Source of the DNA: JAKACA01 sp963735115
GTDB taxonomy: Bacteria; Actinomycetota; Acidimicrobiia; Acidimicrobiales; Bog-793
DNA length: 64,000 nucleotides
Direction of reading: 5' to 3'
Assembly (NCBI GenBank): GCA_963735115.1
Contig: CAVTJR010000001.1
Span: 1,364,001-1,428,000, forward strand
Shown here: positions 42,283 to 51,692 of the stretch, piece by piece
Layout of the letters: each line of letters starts with the position of its first letter
Position numbering within the stretch: the first letter of the stretch is position 1
Position numbers and translations under genes: made by a program
Notes under the pieces: generated by a model
What the model was told of the DNA's origin: nothing
Seen by the model: the letters and a program-made list of their open reading frames with translations, nothing else
Databases searched by the model: none

Positions 42283-45213
42283 CGGTTCGGGCCTGTCTCG
42301 CGGCGGCGACGCACCTCGGCGATCCGTTCGCGGCGGCGGCGCATCTCGCCGAAGAGCCCGTCGGTCGCTCGCGGGAGTCGAGGTCGGCTTCGTCGAGGTG
42401 AGCGTGCAGCTCGTCGCGCACCGCCAACGCTTCGTCGACGCGCCCGAGGTCTTAGGAGCGCCCGATCCGGCGGACTACCTCTTCGCAGATTCGGTAGTCG
42501 TGAGCGCGCGGCGAAGCGCCACGACCGCTTCCTCGTTACGCCCGGCCTGCTCGTGCAGTTCGGCAAGGCGGCACGCCGCGTCGAGGGCGCGGCGATGGAG
42601 GTCTTCGCGCGCCGTTCGGACCAGAGGTAGTCGGTGCCAGGGCAGAAGGTGCCGCCGTAGGAGTCGAGGGCAACGGTGAGGGCGATGATGCGGTCGTCGT
42701 CGTTCGTCGCGCCTGCGGCGGCAGCAAGACCAGCCTCGAACTGCCAGAGGTCATGTCGAGAACTGCCGCGTCGGGCACGTAGAGGTCACCGACCTTGGCG
42801 ATCACGTCGAGCGGCTTTTCATCGCTCCCCTCGGGGCGACCGAGACGACTGCGGATGCTACCGACCGCGTCCAGAACGCGTCGTGCCCGCGCCGCGGCGA
42901 GCGATCCCGCCAGAGCGCTTCGGTCGCCACCTCGCGTCCGCGCCTTCGGGTCGTAGCGCATACCAGGCAAGCAGCTCGAAGCCCGAGGCGCGGAAGTCGT
43001 GCTCAACGAGCACGCCGAAGGACACAACGCGCATCACGCCGAGGAGCTGCACCGGATGGGCACGGCCCGGGCTCCGGCAAGACCTCCCCGTCGCGGCGCT
43101 GATCAGTCACGGGCTCTTGTTCGATCGCATCCGTCACCGTCGAAGCGACGAGTTGTGGCATCGGCCACTCGCTTCGACCGTCGCCGTTCGTCTCCTCGGG
43201 GAGCGCGGTCGGCGGCGTCCGGTTCGTCCTCGGGACCGCTGTAGTTGTGGACGGCCGCGATCGGTGCGAGAAGGTCCGCCGCTTCATCTGATCCAAGCCG
43301 AAGCACCGCGCCGAGCCGAGGAGATCGGCGAGGGCCTGAGGAGCCGCGTGCTCGACCCATCCGTCCACGTCGACGACGAGCCGTGGACCCTCCTCCTCCT
43401 CGGTCGCGTCAATGTCGAGCGCGAGCGCGCACGCCGCGAGGTGCCCTGCCGATTCCGCCAATACGCGCCATCTGCCGCGCTCCTCGGCGGGAACCGCATC
43501 GACGAGCGCGACGAGGAACGGATACGGGTCGTCGCCACCTCGGTAGTCGGTGGCATCGGCGAGGCCGTCGCGCTCGATGCGACGCGTGCGATCAACGGAC
43601 TCGGCTTCGACCGACGCGAAGAGCGCGGCGAGATCGTCGCGGAGCTGCACGGTGCGGGCAAGGTCGAGGCCCGACAGGAGGCGACGCGCGCATGACGGGG
43701 TCGTCACGATCTGGACGTTGAAAGGGCCGCTCCGTGCGAGGAGCGCCGCCAACCATGCGCGCAATGTCGCTTCGCCTCCGGCACCGGAGAGCACGAGGCC
43801 CGACCAACGCCCGAGCGACAGTTCGACAGGGACGGCGGCCCACCCCTCTTCCACCGTCCCGGCCTCGATGCGATCCGGCGCAGCGAAAGCCTCATCGCTC
43901 ACCACACCTGACAGCGGCGCGACCTCGGGCACCGAGCGCTTCGGGAAGTCGGCGTCGTCGTCCACTTCGGCGCCGCGCACGACGAGCAGGTCGCGAAGTG
44001 TCGGGTGAGCGCGGGTGCCCCAAGGTGGCGACCGGCCCACGGGGCGCGTGGCCGGTAGCGCTGGCGTCGCCTGAGCCGGAGAGCAACGAGCGCGCCGAGG
44101 ATCGCGACGACAAGCGACCCACCGACACGATCCGTCGCCGACAGCATGGCAGCGGGCTCAGGACCACGCCTACCCTCACCGCGGTTCGCGCCCGGGTGCC
44201 CTGGGACATGCCCCAGATTGCCCCAGTGCGTCTATTTGCCCTGGTCGGAGGTTCGCTGCGGGCCGGTGTGGTCGATGGCCCGGCAGGCATCGTCGACGAC
44301 GGAGCGGCGATGGGGCCACGCGCTTCCACGGAAGTCGGGTTCGGTGCCGTGGTCGTTGTCGGTTCGGTCGGCGTCGTGGTTGGCGGCTCTGTCGTTGTCG
44401 TTGCCGCGGGAGCAGGCGTCGGGTGCGTGTCCGGCGAGGAGGATGCGGCCGCGGATGACGGCAGTCGGAGCACCCAACCGGGATAAATCCAGTGCGGGCT
44501 CTGAAGCGCCCCGCCACCCGGTTGGGGCACCCCCTTGTTCAGCTCGAAGATCGCCCGCCACGAGAGCGGATCGCCAAGCTCGCGCTCCACGATCCCCCAG
44601 AGCGTGTCCTCGCCGCGCACGACGTAGGTCCGCTCGCTCGGTCAGACGTACTCGTCGACATGGGCACCTCGCTCCGCGTCGGGTCGTCGGTGATCACGGC
44701 GGTCAGCTCCGCGTCGATCCGCCCGTCGTGCTCGCTCGTACCGTCGCCAAAGGGTGAACGGATCAGCACTGGGGGTCGAACCGGTGTCGTGATCGCCACC
44801 GCGGCAGGCTCACCCCGCTGCCGCCCCCGCGGGCGAAGGAAGCGGCGAGCGTCAGCACGATGGTCCCGAGCAAGAACGCGGCGAGGCCTTGGAAGCGCCC
44901 GGCAACCGGAAAACGACCGACCGCACGCGAACGCATGACGCGATGGATTCGGTCAAGAACGCGAGCATGAGCACGGCCCAACAGAGCCACAGCGCACACG
45001 ACAGGACATCGAGGATCGCCGTGTCCGAAAGGCCGTGCTGACTGACGCGTTGCCGACCTCATGCCACGTAGGCACGTGACGCGGCAACGGCCAGCCGATG
45101 AAGCGGACGAGCACATACGGCACGCCACCGACGAGCACGCCGATAGCGACGAGGCCGAGAAGGCCGCGACAGAGCGGACCGAGCCGGACGCGGATCACCG
45201 GCGCACGATCCAT
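42279..45213 (-). pseudogene. LysM/BTAD membrane protein of the Tad locus, many frameshifts
   Basis: About 980 codons. In order: an N-terminal membrane pair (CRGLLGLVAIGVLVGGVPYVL; LAAFLLGTIVLTLAASF), a LysM domain (YVVRGEDTLWGIVERELGDP; SPHWIYPGWVLRLP), a Thr/Pro linker, a further membrane segment (GGSLVVAILGALVAL), a soluble middle part (PVELSLGRWSGLVLSG; RLVVDVDGWVEHAAPQAL), and a C-terminal OmpR/BTAD-like region (VQLLGVMRV...GFELLAWYALRPEGAD; LDAACRLAELHEQAGRNEEAVVALRRAL). These pieces lie in the right order but in different frames, with at least six shifts. Related intact proteins stand at this place in actinobacterial Tad clusters. It is probably a true pseudogene because its neighbours are mostly intact. 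Confidence 0.8.
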
Positions 45214-45244
45214 TGGCGCATCCCTGTCGTGGCGGACACGGAAG

Positions 45245-45667
45245 TCATGGCCCCTCCGTGGCGGTCGCAGAAGCCGAGCCGGAGATGGCAAACGAGCCAA
45301 CGTCCGCGACGCCAAGCAGGGCGGTCGGCTGGCGGAACGAGACGGTGACACGCACCTCGTCGCCGGTCACCGCGACCGTGCCGCTCCGACCGATGCTCGC
45401 GAGGTAGGTGTCGGCAGCAGAGGTCGCCGCCGCGGGGTCGAGCGTGAGCGTGCCCGATCCGCGCAGCGTTCCAAGGTCGATCTGCTGGGCACCGGCGCGT
45501 GCCGCGGCGCTGGCGTCGTTGACCGCGTCGACCTTGGCGCGAAGCGCCATTCCGCCGTCGTAGACGAGACCGGCGAACAAGAAGAGTGCGAGCCCGATCA
45601 CGACGACGAACGCAGTGATGACGCCCGCCTCGTCGTCACCGCAGCGCGCGAGCCAACGCTTCGTCAT
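45245..45667 (-). CDS. TadG-like pilus assembly protein
   Basis: 140 residues with an N-terminal membrane anchor, GVITAFVVVIGLALFLFAGLVYDGG, directly after a charged DDEAG. This is the layout of TadG/Rv3660-type proteins in which DUF2134-like sequence follows (ALRAKVDAVNDASAAARAGAQQID). The rest is extracytoplasmic and strand-rich. Its ATG overlaps the stop of the TadE-like gene. It probably sits in the cell envelope as part of the pilus base. Confidence 0.75.
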   Translation of the reverse strand: MTKRWLARCGDDEAGVITAFVVVIGLALFLFAGLVYDGGMALRAKVDAVNDASAAARAGAQQIDLGTLRGSGTLTLDPAAATSAADTYLASIGRSGTVAVTGDEVRVTVSFRQPTALLGVADVGSFAISGSASATATEGP

Positions 45668-46122
45668 TGGCCGTAGCTGCGGTAGTCGTCGAGGACTTGG
45701 CTCGCGCTCGACGTGAGGGTGGTCGTCGCCGGAAGATGCAGACCGGCGAACGCGGAGAGATCGACCGTGCAGGTGAGCGTGACATCGACGGTGCCACCGG
45801 CGGTGAAGTCGGCGGTGTCGGTCGCAACGTGCAGCGTCACGCAGGAAAGCCCGTTCGCTGACACGCTTGCTTGCGCCGCGGCGGTCGCCGCGGCGGGAGT
45901 TGTCGCGATCGACGCCGCTCGCGCTGCGGCAGCGGCCACGCCGTCGAGCGCGATGTCGTTCGAGACAACCGAGCCGAGCCCGACGACGAGCAAGAGGAAC
46001 AGGATCAGAAGCGGCGTGGCGAGGATCATCTCGACCGTCACTGCGCCTTCGTCACCCGTTGTGCCCCGCACCGCTCGCCAACGCCCGCGCACGCACCGAA
46101 ACAGCGAGCACGCCGCGGTCAC
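45664..46122 (-). CDS. TadE-like pseudopilin
   Basis: 152 residues. After a basic leader the sequence reads DEGAVTVEMILATPLLILFLLLVVGLG, the TadE pattern with G at the expected cleavage site, Glu at +5 and a hydrophobic helix. The C-terminal domain contains a pair of cysteines (LSCVTLH; LTCTVDL). TadE and TadF are minor pilins processed by the TadV-type peptidase encoded nearby. Its start is not certain to within a few codons. Confidence 0.8.
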   Translation of the reverse strand: MTAACSLFRCVRGRWRAVRGTTGDEGAVTVEMILATPLLILFLLLVVGLGSVVSNDIALDGVAAAAARAASIATTPAAATAAAQASVSANGLSCVTLHVATDTADFTAGGTVDVTLTCTVDLSAFAGLHLPATTTLTSSASQVLDDYRSYGQ

Positions 46123-46180
46123 GTCGCACCCCCGCCATCGCCGTTCGCTGCCGCCGCGACGAACCGTTCGGTCGGGCCGT

Positions 46181-46573
46181 TCATCTCGACCGGACCGGGA
46201 GCGTGAGCCACGGAAGAACTGCCTCGGCGTGACCGGTCACCGTGACGCTCGTCGTCGCGTCGCCGCGGGTCGTGTTGACAGCCACACCGGAGAGCACAGC
46301 GTTCCCGACCTGGACGAGCAGGTTCTGCGCCGCGGCATTCCCGTCCGCGGCGCTGCCGCCCTCGACGCGGCTCACGGTGAGGCTCTGTTCGGCTGCGGCT
46401 TCGGCGATATGCGTCGCGTGCTCGAAGAGCGCGAACTGCACGACGCCGAGGACGAGCAGGAACAAGAGCGGCGTCGCGATGAGCAGTTCCACGGTGACCG
46501 AGCCGCGCTCGGAGTCACCGAGGCGGGCGTGACACCACCGATACCAACGCGCCATGCGATCAGCTCCTGCCAT
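46181..46573 (-). CDS. TadE-like pseudopilin
   Basis: 130 residues with SERGSVTVELLIATPLLFLLVLGVVQFALFEH, a TadE helix with the G|xxxxE processing pattern, followed by a short globular part. It is a second minor pilin of the locus, 58 bases upstream of the other TadE gene. No cysteines are seen in its C-terminal part, unlike its neighbour. Confidence 0.8.
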   Translation of the reverse strand: MAGADRMARWYRWCHARLGDSERGSVTVELLIATPLLFLLVLGVVQFALFEHATHIAEAAAEQSLTVSRVEGGSAADGNAAAQNLLVQVGNAVLSGVAVNTTRGDATTSVTVTGHAEAVLPWLTLPVRSR

Positions 46574-46579
46574 GTGCGA

Positions 46580-46801
46580 TCAGCTCCCGGGCGTGTTCGT
46601 CGTCAGTTGGATGTTGTGTACGGCCGTCAGCACGTCTGTCGCCCAGTAGCCGAGCGCGGCGAGCGCTATCGCGACGACCGTCCCGGTCACGACCCAGAAC
46701 TCCGTCGAGTATCCGGCCTCCGGCTCTGTGCGCAGCACCGCATACCGCTCGCGCAGCGCATTCGTGAAACGGACCACTGTCAGCACCACAAGGTTCGACA
46801 T
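46580..46801 (-). CDS. Candidate Flp-type major pilin
   Basis: 73 residues. Leader NALRERYAVLRTEPEAG is followed by YSTEFWVVTGTVVAIALAALGYWATDVLTAVHNI, a short hydrophobic helix and a small tail, the size and shape of Flp prepilins. The glutamate is at +4 or +5 from the likely cleavage site. A good ribosome site (GGAGG) lies just before its ATG. It lies between the TadE and TadC genes where actinobacterial Tad loci encode the pilin. The match is by shape and position, not by a strong signature. Confidence 0.6.
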   Translation of the reverse strand: MSNLVVLTVVRFTNALRERYAVLRTEPEAGYSTEFWVVTGTVVAIALAALGYWATDVLTAVHNIQLTTNTPGS

Positions 46802-46830
46802 CTGTCCACCTCCTTTCGTTGTGTTGCTCG

Positions 46831-47742
46831 TTACAAGCCGTGGGCCACCCTGACGAATGCGGGGAACCCGATCAGTAAGAAAAAGCCGACCAACAACAGC
46901 GCCATCGGCAACGTCATCCGCTCGGTCGCGGCTTGCGCCTCGGTCTCGGTGGCAGCGAGCTCATGGACGCGCATCGACGCCGCCTTTGCCTGGATCGACG
47001 AGCGCACCCGCGCGCCCTCTGATCCGGCGAGAGCGAGGCTGGACGACAGCTCGACCAGCTCGGCGACGCGCAGCTCCTCGCCGAGCGCACGCAATGCCGT
47101 CGCCGGTGCGATGCGCGAGAGGCGCGCCTCGTCGAGACAGCGCCGGAGCCGCACGAAGGCGAGCCCGTTACCGACCTCCGCCGCGTCCGACAACGCCGTC
47201 TCGATCCCGCCGCCCGCGGCGAGCGCGATGACGACGAGGTCGAGATAGGCGGAGAGGCCGTGGCGGAACTCGGCGCGCCGCCCGTTGGCGTCGCCGCGCA
47301 CCGACAGGTCCGGCAGGAAGAAACCGAGCGCGGCGAGCACCACCGCGCCCCACACCGGCAGCACGATCGGGAGGTGCGCTCCCTCAAGGGTGAACACGAA
47401 CGCAAGCACCGGAACGACCAAGAGCCCGAAGATCGCAAGCGCCACCTTCTCGGCGAGCTGGCGCTCGGGACTGCGTTCCAAGACCGCGAGGTCGCGGCGC
47501 ACCGAGGGGAGGAGAAGGTCGCCACGGGTCACGCGGCGGAGCAGTCGCGCGATCGGCGCCCCGGCGCGCGCCGCGAAGCCAACCTCATCGCCGTCTGTGA
47601 CGACGGGCTCGGGCATCGTCTGCGGCAGGCTCGAAAGCTCGGCGAGCGCGTCGGCAAGTGAGGGTCGCGGCGGGAAGTAGCCGCGCGCGAACAACAGCAC
47701 GCCGAGGCCGACGACGCCGCCACAGATGAGCGCGGCGATCAC
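46831..47742 (-). CDS. tadC: TadC-like inner-membrane platform protein
   Basis: 303-residue type II secretion F-domain protein. Membrane helices are at IAALICGGVVGLGVLLF, LAIFGLLVVPVLAFVF, IVLPVWGAVVLAALGFF and LPMALLLVGFFLLIGF. The T2SSF domain reads FRHGLSAYLDLVVIALAAGGGIETALSDAAEVG...LRALGEELRVAELVELSSSLALAGSEGARV. With TadB it forms the membrane platform for the pilus. Its ATG overlaps the TadB stop by four bases. Confidence 0.88.
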   Translation of the reverse strand: MIAALICGGVVGLGVLLFARGYFPPRPSLADALAELSSLPQTMPEPVVTDGDEVGFAARAGAPIARLLRRVTRGDLLLPSVRRDLAVLERSPERQLAEKVALAIFGLLVVPVLAFVFTLEGAHLPIVLPVWGAVVLAALGFFLPDLSVRGDANGRRAEFRHGLSAYLDLVVIALAAGGGIETALSDAAEVGNGLAFVRLRRCLDEARLSRIAPATALRALGEELRVAELVELSSSLALAGSEGARVRSSIQAKAASMRVHELAATETEAQAATERMTLPMALLLVGFFLLIGFPAFVRVAHGL

Positions 47743-48644
47743 GACGACGCCCCCGATCCGAACGGAGCCGGTTCGACTGCGGCCTGTCCAAGGCGGGAGT
47801 CGCTACGCAACAGGCGCACGGTCTCCTGCGGGCGGGTGATCCGCCCGAGCCAGACGAAGGCCAGCGCGAAGAGCACACCGATCAGCGCCATGCAGAACTG
47901 CCCGGCAGCAGAGCCGAAGGGCGCGAGGTAGGAGCGATCGAGGAGCGTCATGAACGCGCCGAGCCCGACCGTCATGCCGACCGCCACCTTTACCGAAGTC
48001 CGCTGGCGCGCCCGGCCCGTCTCGACACGAAGCCGCATCGTCGCCTGGGCGCGTGCCGACTCGGCAAGCCGTCCGAGCAGTTCCCCGAGATGGGCCGCCT
48101 GGTGCTCGGCGGCAAGGAGCAAGGCCGCGACGACGAGGTCCATCGTCGGGTCGGCCATCTCCTCTGCGAGTGCGCGCAGCGCCGGTCCCGGCCGTTCGCG
48201 TTCGATGCGCGCCGCGAGCGTCACGATCTCGGTGCGGATCGGCTCGGGCGCGACCGGAGCCGAGGCGAGGATCGACTGTTCCAATCCGGCCGCACCGGCG
48301 AGCGTGTCGTGCAGCATCTCGGTCCATGCGGCGATCGCTTCGACGCGCGCGATCGCCTCGGCGCTCTTTCCCTTCGCACCGAAGAGGCTCGGGAGCCCGA
48401 GCCCTGCCGCGGCACCGATGAGCGCCAGCACCGGCCAGCCGGTCACCGCGCCGAGAATGACGCCCACCACCAGTCCGAGGACGAGCCGCGTCGTCGCGTG
48501 CTCGACATTCATCGACCACTGCCGCATCGAGAAGCGCCCGGCGGGACGTGCATCGACCGGCTCATTGCGAGCGACGAAGGAGACGACGACGAGCGTGATC
48601 CCGAGGCCGACAATCGCTCCGCAGACGGCGGCGAGCGCAGTCAT
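47739..48644 (-). CDS. tadB: TadB-like inner-membrane platform protein
   Basis: 301 residues with T2SSF domain AWTEMLHDTLAGAAGLEQSILASA...ALRALAEEMADPTMDLVVAALLLAAEHQ and hydrophobic segments at both ends (AAVCGAIVGLGITLVVVSFV; RLVLGLVVGVILGAVTG; FCMALIGVLFALAFVWLG). It is coupled by overlaps to TadA before it and TadC after it. Confidence 0.88.
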   Translation of the reverse strand: MTALAAVCGAIVGLGITLVVVSFVARNEPVDARPAGRFSMRQWSMNVEHATTRLVLGLVVGVILGAVTGWPVLALIGAAAGLGLPSLFGAKGKSAEAIARVEAIAAWTEMLHDTLAGAAGLEQSILASAPVAPEPIRTEIVTLAARIERERPGPALRALAEEMADPTMDLVVAALLLAAEHQAAHLGELLGRLAESARAQATMRLRVETGRARQRTSVKVAVGMTVGLGAFMTLLDRSYLAPFGSAAGQFCMALIGVLFALAFVWLGRITRPQETVRLLRSDSRLGQAAVEPAPFGSGASS

Positions 48645-50074
48645 CGTGTTCTCGTCCCCGACTCGTGCCAGAGGCCGTCGCGTGCCTGCAGCAGGTCGGC
48701 ATCGAAGCCCGCCGCGACGAGGTCGTCGAGCGTGTCGTGGCGGAAGGGTGCGCCGGGAATCGCGCGCCGGTCCGGTCCTGGCCGGAAGACCTCGTTCGAG
48801 ACGACGAGCGGGCCTTCGGCGTCGACAACCTCGCGGACCGAGGAGACGAAGCGCCGACCGCGGCGGTCCTGTTCGAGGTGGATGACGAAATGCACCGCGT
48901 TCGCGATCAACAGGTTCGTCGCCTCGAGCGCCAGGCGCTCGGGTGCCTGCACGGCGTAGGTGGCAATCTTGCCGAACGCGCCCTTCGAGGACGAGGCGTG
49001 GATCGTCGCCATTGAGCCGTCGTTGCCCTGGCTCATCGCGTTCAAGAGCGCAAGCACTTCCGCACCGCGCGCCTCGCCGACGATGACGCGGTCAGGGTCG
49101 AGTCGCAGCGCGTAGCGGACGAGGTCGGCAAGGGTGATCTCGCCCTCGCCTTCGATGTTCGCTGCGCGCGCTTCGAGCGCTACCACGTCGGGGTGCAAAT
49201 CCTCGTAGCGATCGAGGCCGAGTTCGAGAGTGTCCTCGATGGTGATGATCCGCTCGTGGCGCGGAATCTCCGCCCCAATGGCGCGCAGCGTCGTCGTCTT
49301 CCCGACGCCGGTGCCGCCGGAGATGATCAAGGACTTTCTTCCACCCATCGTCGCGGCGAACAGACTTTGCAAGATGCGGTCGATGGAGCCCAACTCCACG
49401 AGGTCGTCGAGGGTGACGAGCGGGTAGCGGTGACGGCGGATGGCGAGGCACGGCACCCCGGCGACGAAGGCGATCATGCTCGCCCGTGCGCCGTCGGCCA
49501 GTTGCGTCGAGTTGAAGGGCGCAGCGCGATCGAGCCGGTGCTCGTTCGGCCCTCCCGTCGCGGCGACGCGGCGCAACATCTCCATCAGCTCTTCGTTCGA
49601 GTCCGCTATCGGCGCGACGCGCTCGCGCGTGCCATCCGCGTAGCGGACGAAGACGTGGTCATAACCGTTGGCGTTGATGTTCTCGATCGAGGGATCGTCG
49701 AGGAGCGGTTGCAGGCGACCAAGCCCGAAGAGCACGTCGAAACAGCGACGCGCGAGATCGTCCTCTTCTTCGGCAGTGAGCACCGATGCGCCGTTGCGCA
49801 ACGCGGCGCGGGCGTGCTCACCGAGCAGTTCGGCGATCAGCTCGCGACCGCGTGCCTGTTGCTCGGCTTCGGTCATCGGCGGGCGGTGCTCGCGCTCGTT
49901 GCGGCGGTTCTCCTCGGTGAGCCGGTCGAGCACTTCCCGTCGGATGCGAGCGACGAGCGTCGGCGGTGCCGCGCCGGGTGGTGTCGGTGCGCTCGTACGT
50001 GTCCCGTGCCAGCCATTCGATTCATTCCCGCGTCCGTTCGTCTCTGGCTGGAACCGCGCCCCGTCAAAGGTCAT
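48641..50074 (-). CDS. tadA: TadA/CpaF secretion ATPase
   Basis: 477-residue hexameric ATPase that powers the Tad pilus. Walker A is IISGGTGVGKTTTLRAIG (near 255). The Asp box is ERIITIEDTLELGLD, Walker B-like RVIVGEARGAEVLALLNAMSQGNDGSMATIHA, and the His box lies within it. The N-terminal all-helical domain contains ELLGEHARAALRN. It is the clearest marker of the Tad system and is of the TadA/CpaF rather than the conjugative VirB11 type by context. It overlaps both neighbouring genes by four bases. Confidence 0.95.
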   Translation of the reverse strand: MTFDGARFQPETNGRGNESNGWHGTRTSAPTPPGAAPPTLVARIRREVLDRLTEENRRNEREHRPPMTEAEQQARGRELIAELLGEHARAALRNGASVLTAEEEDDLARRCFDVLFGLGRLQPLLDDPSIENINANGYDHVFVRYADGTRERVAPIADSNEELMEMLRRVAATGGPNEHRLDRAAPFNSTQLADGARASMIAFVAGVPCLAIRRHRYPLVTLDDLVELGSIDRILQSLFAATMGGRKSLIISGGTGVGKTTTLRAIGAEIPRHERIITIEDTLELGLDRYEDLHPDVVALEARAANIEGEGEITLADLVRYALRLDPDRVIVGEARGAEVLALLNAMSQGNDGSMATIHASSSKGAFGKIATYAVQAPERLALEATNLLIANAVHFVIHLEQDRRGRRFVSSVREVVDAEGPLVVSNEVFRPGPDRRAIPGAPFRHDTLDDLVAAGFDADLLQARDGLWHESGTRTR

Positions 50075-50898
50075 CGCAGCACCTCCACGTTGAGGTCGTT
50101 CGCTTCCTGAGGGACAAGTACCTCGTCGCTCGCGGCATCCTCCCGTTCGGCTGTCAGTTGTTCGACGAGCGACGCGGCGAGCGTGCGCGTTGCGCGCGGG
50201 AGCGCGCTGCGGAGCGCGAGCGGACGGGGTGACTCGGCAGTCAGTGCGCGGACACCGGACGGGTCGTGCGGCACGACGCCAAGGACCGGCGCGCCGATCG
50301 CCTCTTCGACCTCAGCCGCGCCATAGGGTCCGTCGCCGACGAGGAGCACGCCGAGCCGTCCGCCGAAGCGCTCCGGCGCAAGCCCGCGGCCACCGAGCGA
50401 CGCCCACAGCACATGGAGATCGGACAGCTCGCGGCGCACGACGAGCAGCGCGAGGTCGGCGGACGAAAAGAGCGCCAGCACCGGCGAGGCAACATCGAGG
50501 CGTCCGCAGTCGCACAACAGGTCGGTCGCGAGAACATCAGGCGAGGAGTACTCCGAGCGGAACAGCGCCGGGAGGTCGCCGAGCATCGCGAGCGCCGCTC
50601 GTGTTTGCTCGCTCGTCGGCGGGGCGAGAAGTATCGCGGCCTGGTCACCGAGACTCTGCGCGTGCTCACCAAAGCCGGAACGCGTCGTCAACCTGTATTC
50701 GATGCCGTGGCGCGCCTCGGCGGCGAAACTCTGCAGGCCCGGTTCGGGACGAAGCCCGAGCGTCCCGGCGAGCGTCCCTCCCGCCGGATCGACCTCGGCG
50801 AGCAGCACCGAACGCTCCTCGGGCCACGTGCGCGCCAATGCGAGCGCAGTCGTGGTCACGCCCGCGGAGCGCAGCGAACCGAGTGCGACGAACGCCAT
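50071..50898 (-). CDS. TadZ/CpaE-like MinD/ParA-family protein
   Basis: 275 residues. The deviant Walker A region reads LGSLRSAGVTTTALALARTWP in place of KGGxGKTT; both lysines are missing. A second motif LAEVDPAGGTLAG corresponds to Walker A' of the family, and LLCDCGRLDVASP to Walker B. TadZ proteins place the pilus at a pole, and actinobacterial members often have a degenerate P-loop, so nucleotide binding may be lost. Its stop overlaps the TadA ATG. Confidence 0.8.
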   Translation of the reverse strand: MAFVALGSLRSAGVTTTALALARTWPEERSVLLAEVDPAGGTLAGTLGLRPEPGLQSFAAEARHGIEYRLTTRSGFGEHAQSLGDQAAILLAPPTSEQTRAALAMLGDLPALFRSEYSSPDVLATDLLCDCGRLDVASPVLALFSSADLALLVVRRELSDLHVLWASLGGRGLAPERFGGRLGVLLVGDGPYGAAEVEEAIGAPVLGVVPHDPSGVRALTAESPRPLALRSALPRATRTLAASLVEQLTAEREDAASDEVLVPQEANDLNVEVLR

Positions 50899-50901
50899 GT
50901 T

Positions 50902-51665
50902 TCAGCTCCCCGACCGGTTCGGCAGCTCGGCAAGGCTCGCGCCGCCGATCGCGCTCAGCGCAACGACGCCGTTGGCGCTCGTGGAGGGGACGACGAGCGA
51001 GACGATCGCATTCGCGGATGAGCCCGATGGCGTAGCCGAGACGGCAGTGACAGTCGCTTTCACCGGGCTCGTCGGGAGCGCGATCCCCGACGTGGACGAC
51101 AAGCCGCTTGACGACGGTACGGGAACCACATCGACAGTCGCGCCCGGCGCTAGGTCCGGCGGATACTGCCCCGAGCGAAGCGCGAGCGCCACCTCCTCCG
51201 AACCGGCGGTGAGTGACGAAGAGGTGCCGAGGTCGGCGGTCGAGAGCAAGCTGTTCGCCACGACCGGCACGCTCACCGCGCGCCCGACGACGATCGAGGC
51301 ATCACCGACAGGGATCGGAGCGAGCGGCGATGCGCCGGAGAGGCGCACGGTGCCGAGGTCGGCGGTCGTGAGCACGCTCCCCGCGGGAAGTGGGCGGGTT
51401 ACGGTCAGCACCTCTTCGCCCGCCCCGGTGTGCAAGGTGATGAGCGCGAAGACAACCGCGCCGCCGACGATGAGGACCGCGCCCAAGATTGCAAGCGGGA
51501 GCTTCGGGCTGCGATGTACCGCGGCCCTCGACGCGGCTCCACGCGTGCCGTTTGTGCGCAGGTTCGGCGGGTGCGGTCGCCAGCGCGTCGCAGTGCGCGC
51601 GCTCCGCCCGCGCTGCCGTTGTGTGATGGCCGGGACGAAGTCGGGCCGTGCGTCGCGATACCCAC
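50902..51665 (-). CDS. SAF-domain (CpaB/RcpC-like) pilus protein, N-terminus in doubt
   Basis: The C-terminal 220 residues read LPLAILGAVLIVGGAVVFALI (membrane anchor), then the SAF/ChapFlgA domain VTRPLPAGSVLTTADLGTVRLSG...IVVGRAVSVPVVANSLLSTADL and LRSGQYPPDLAPGATVDVV. CpaB-type proteins form a periplasmic or wall ring. The in-frame sequence upstream has no ATG or GTG. The best start, GTG 51665 with GAGAGGAG before it, lies in another frame and would need a one-base shift near 51600 to join. So either the gene is frameshifted there or a rare start is used. Confidence 0.75.
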
Positions 51666-51692
51666 CGCGGCTCCTCTCTTTTGGTTTGCTCG

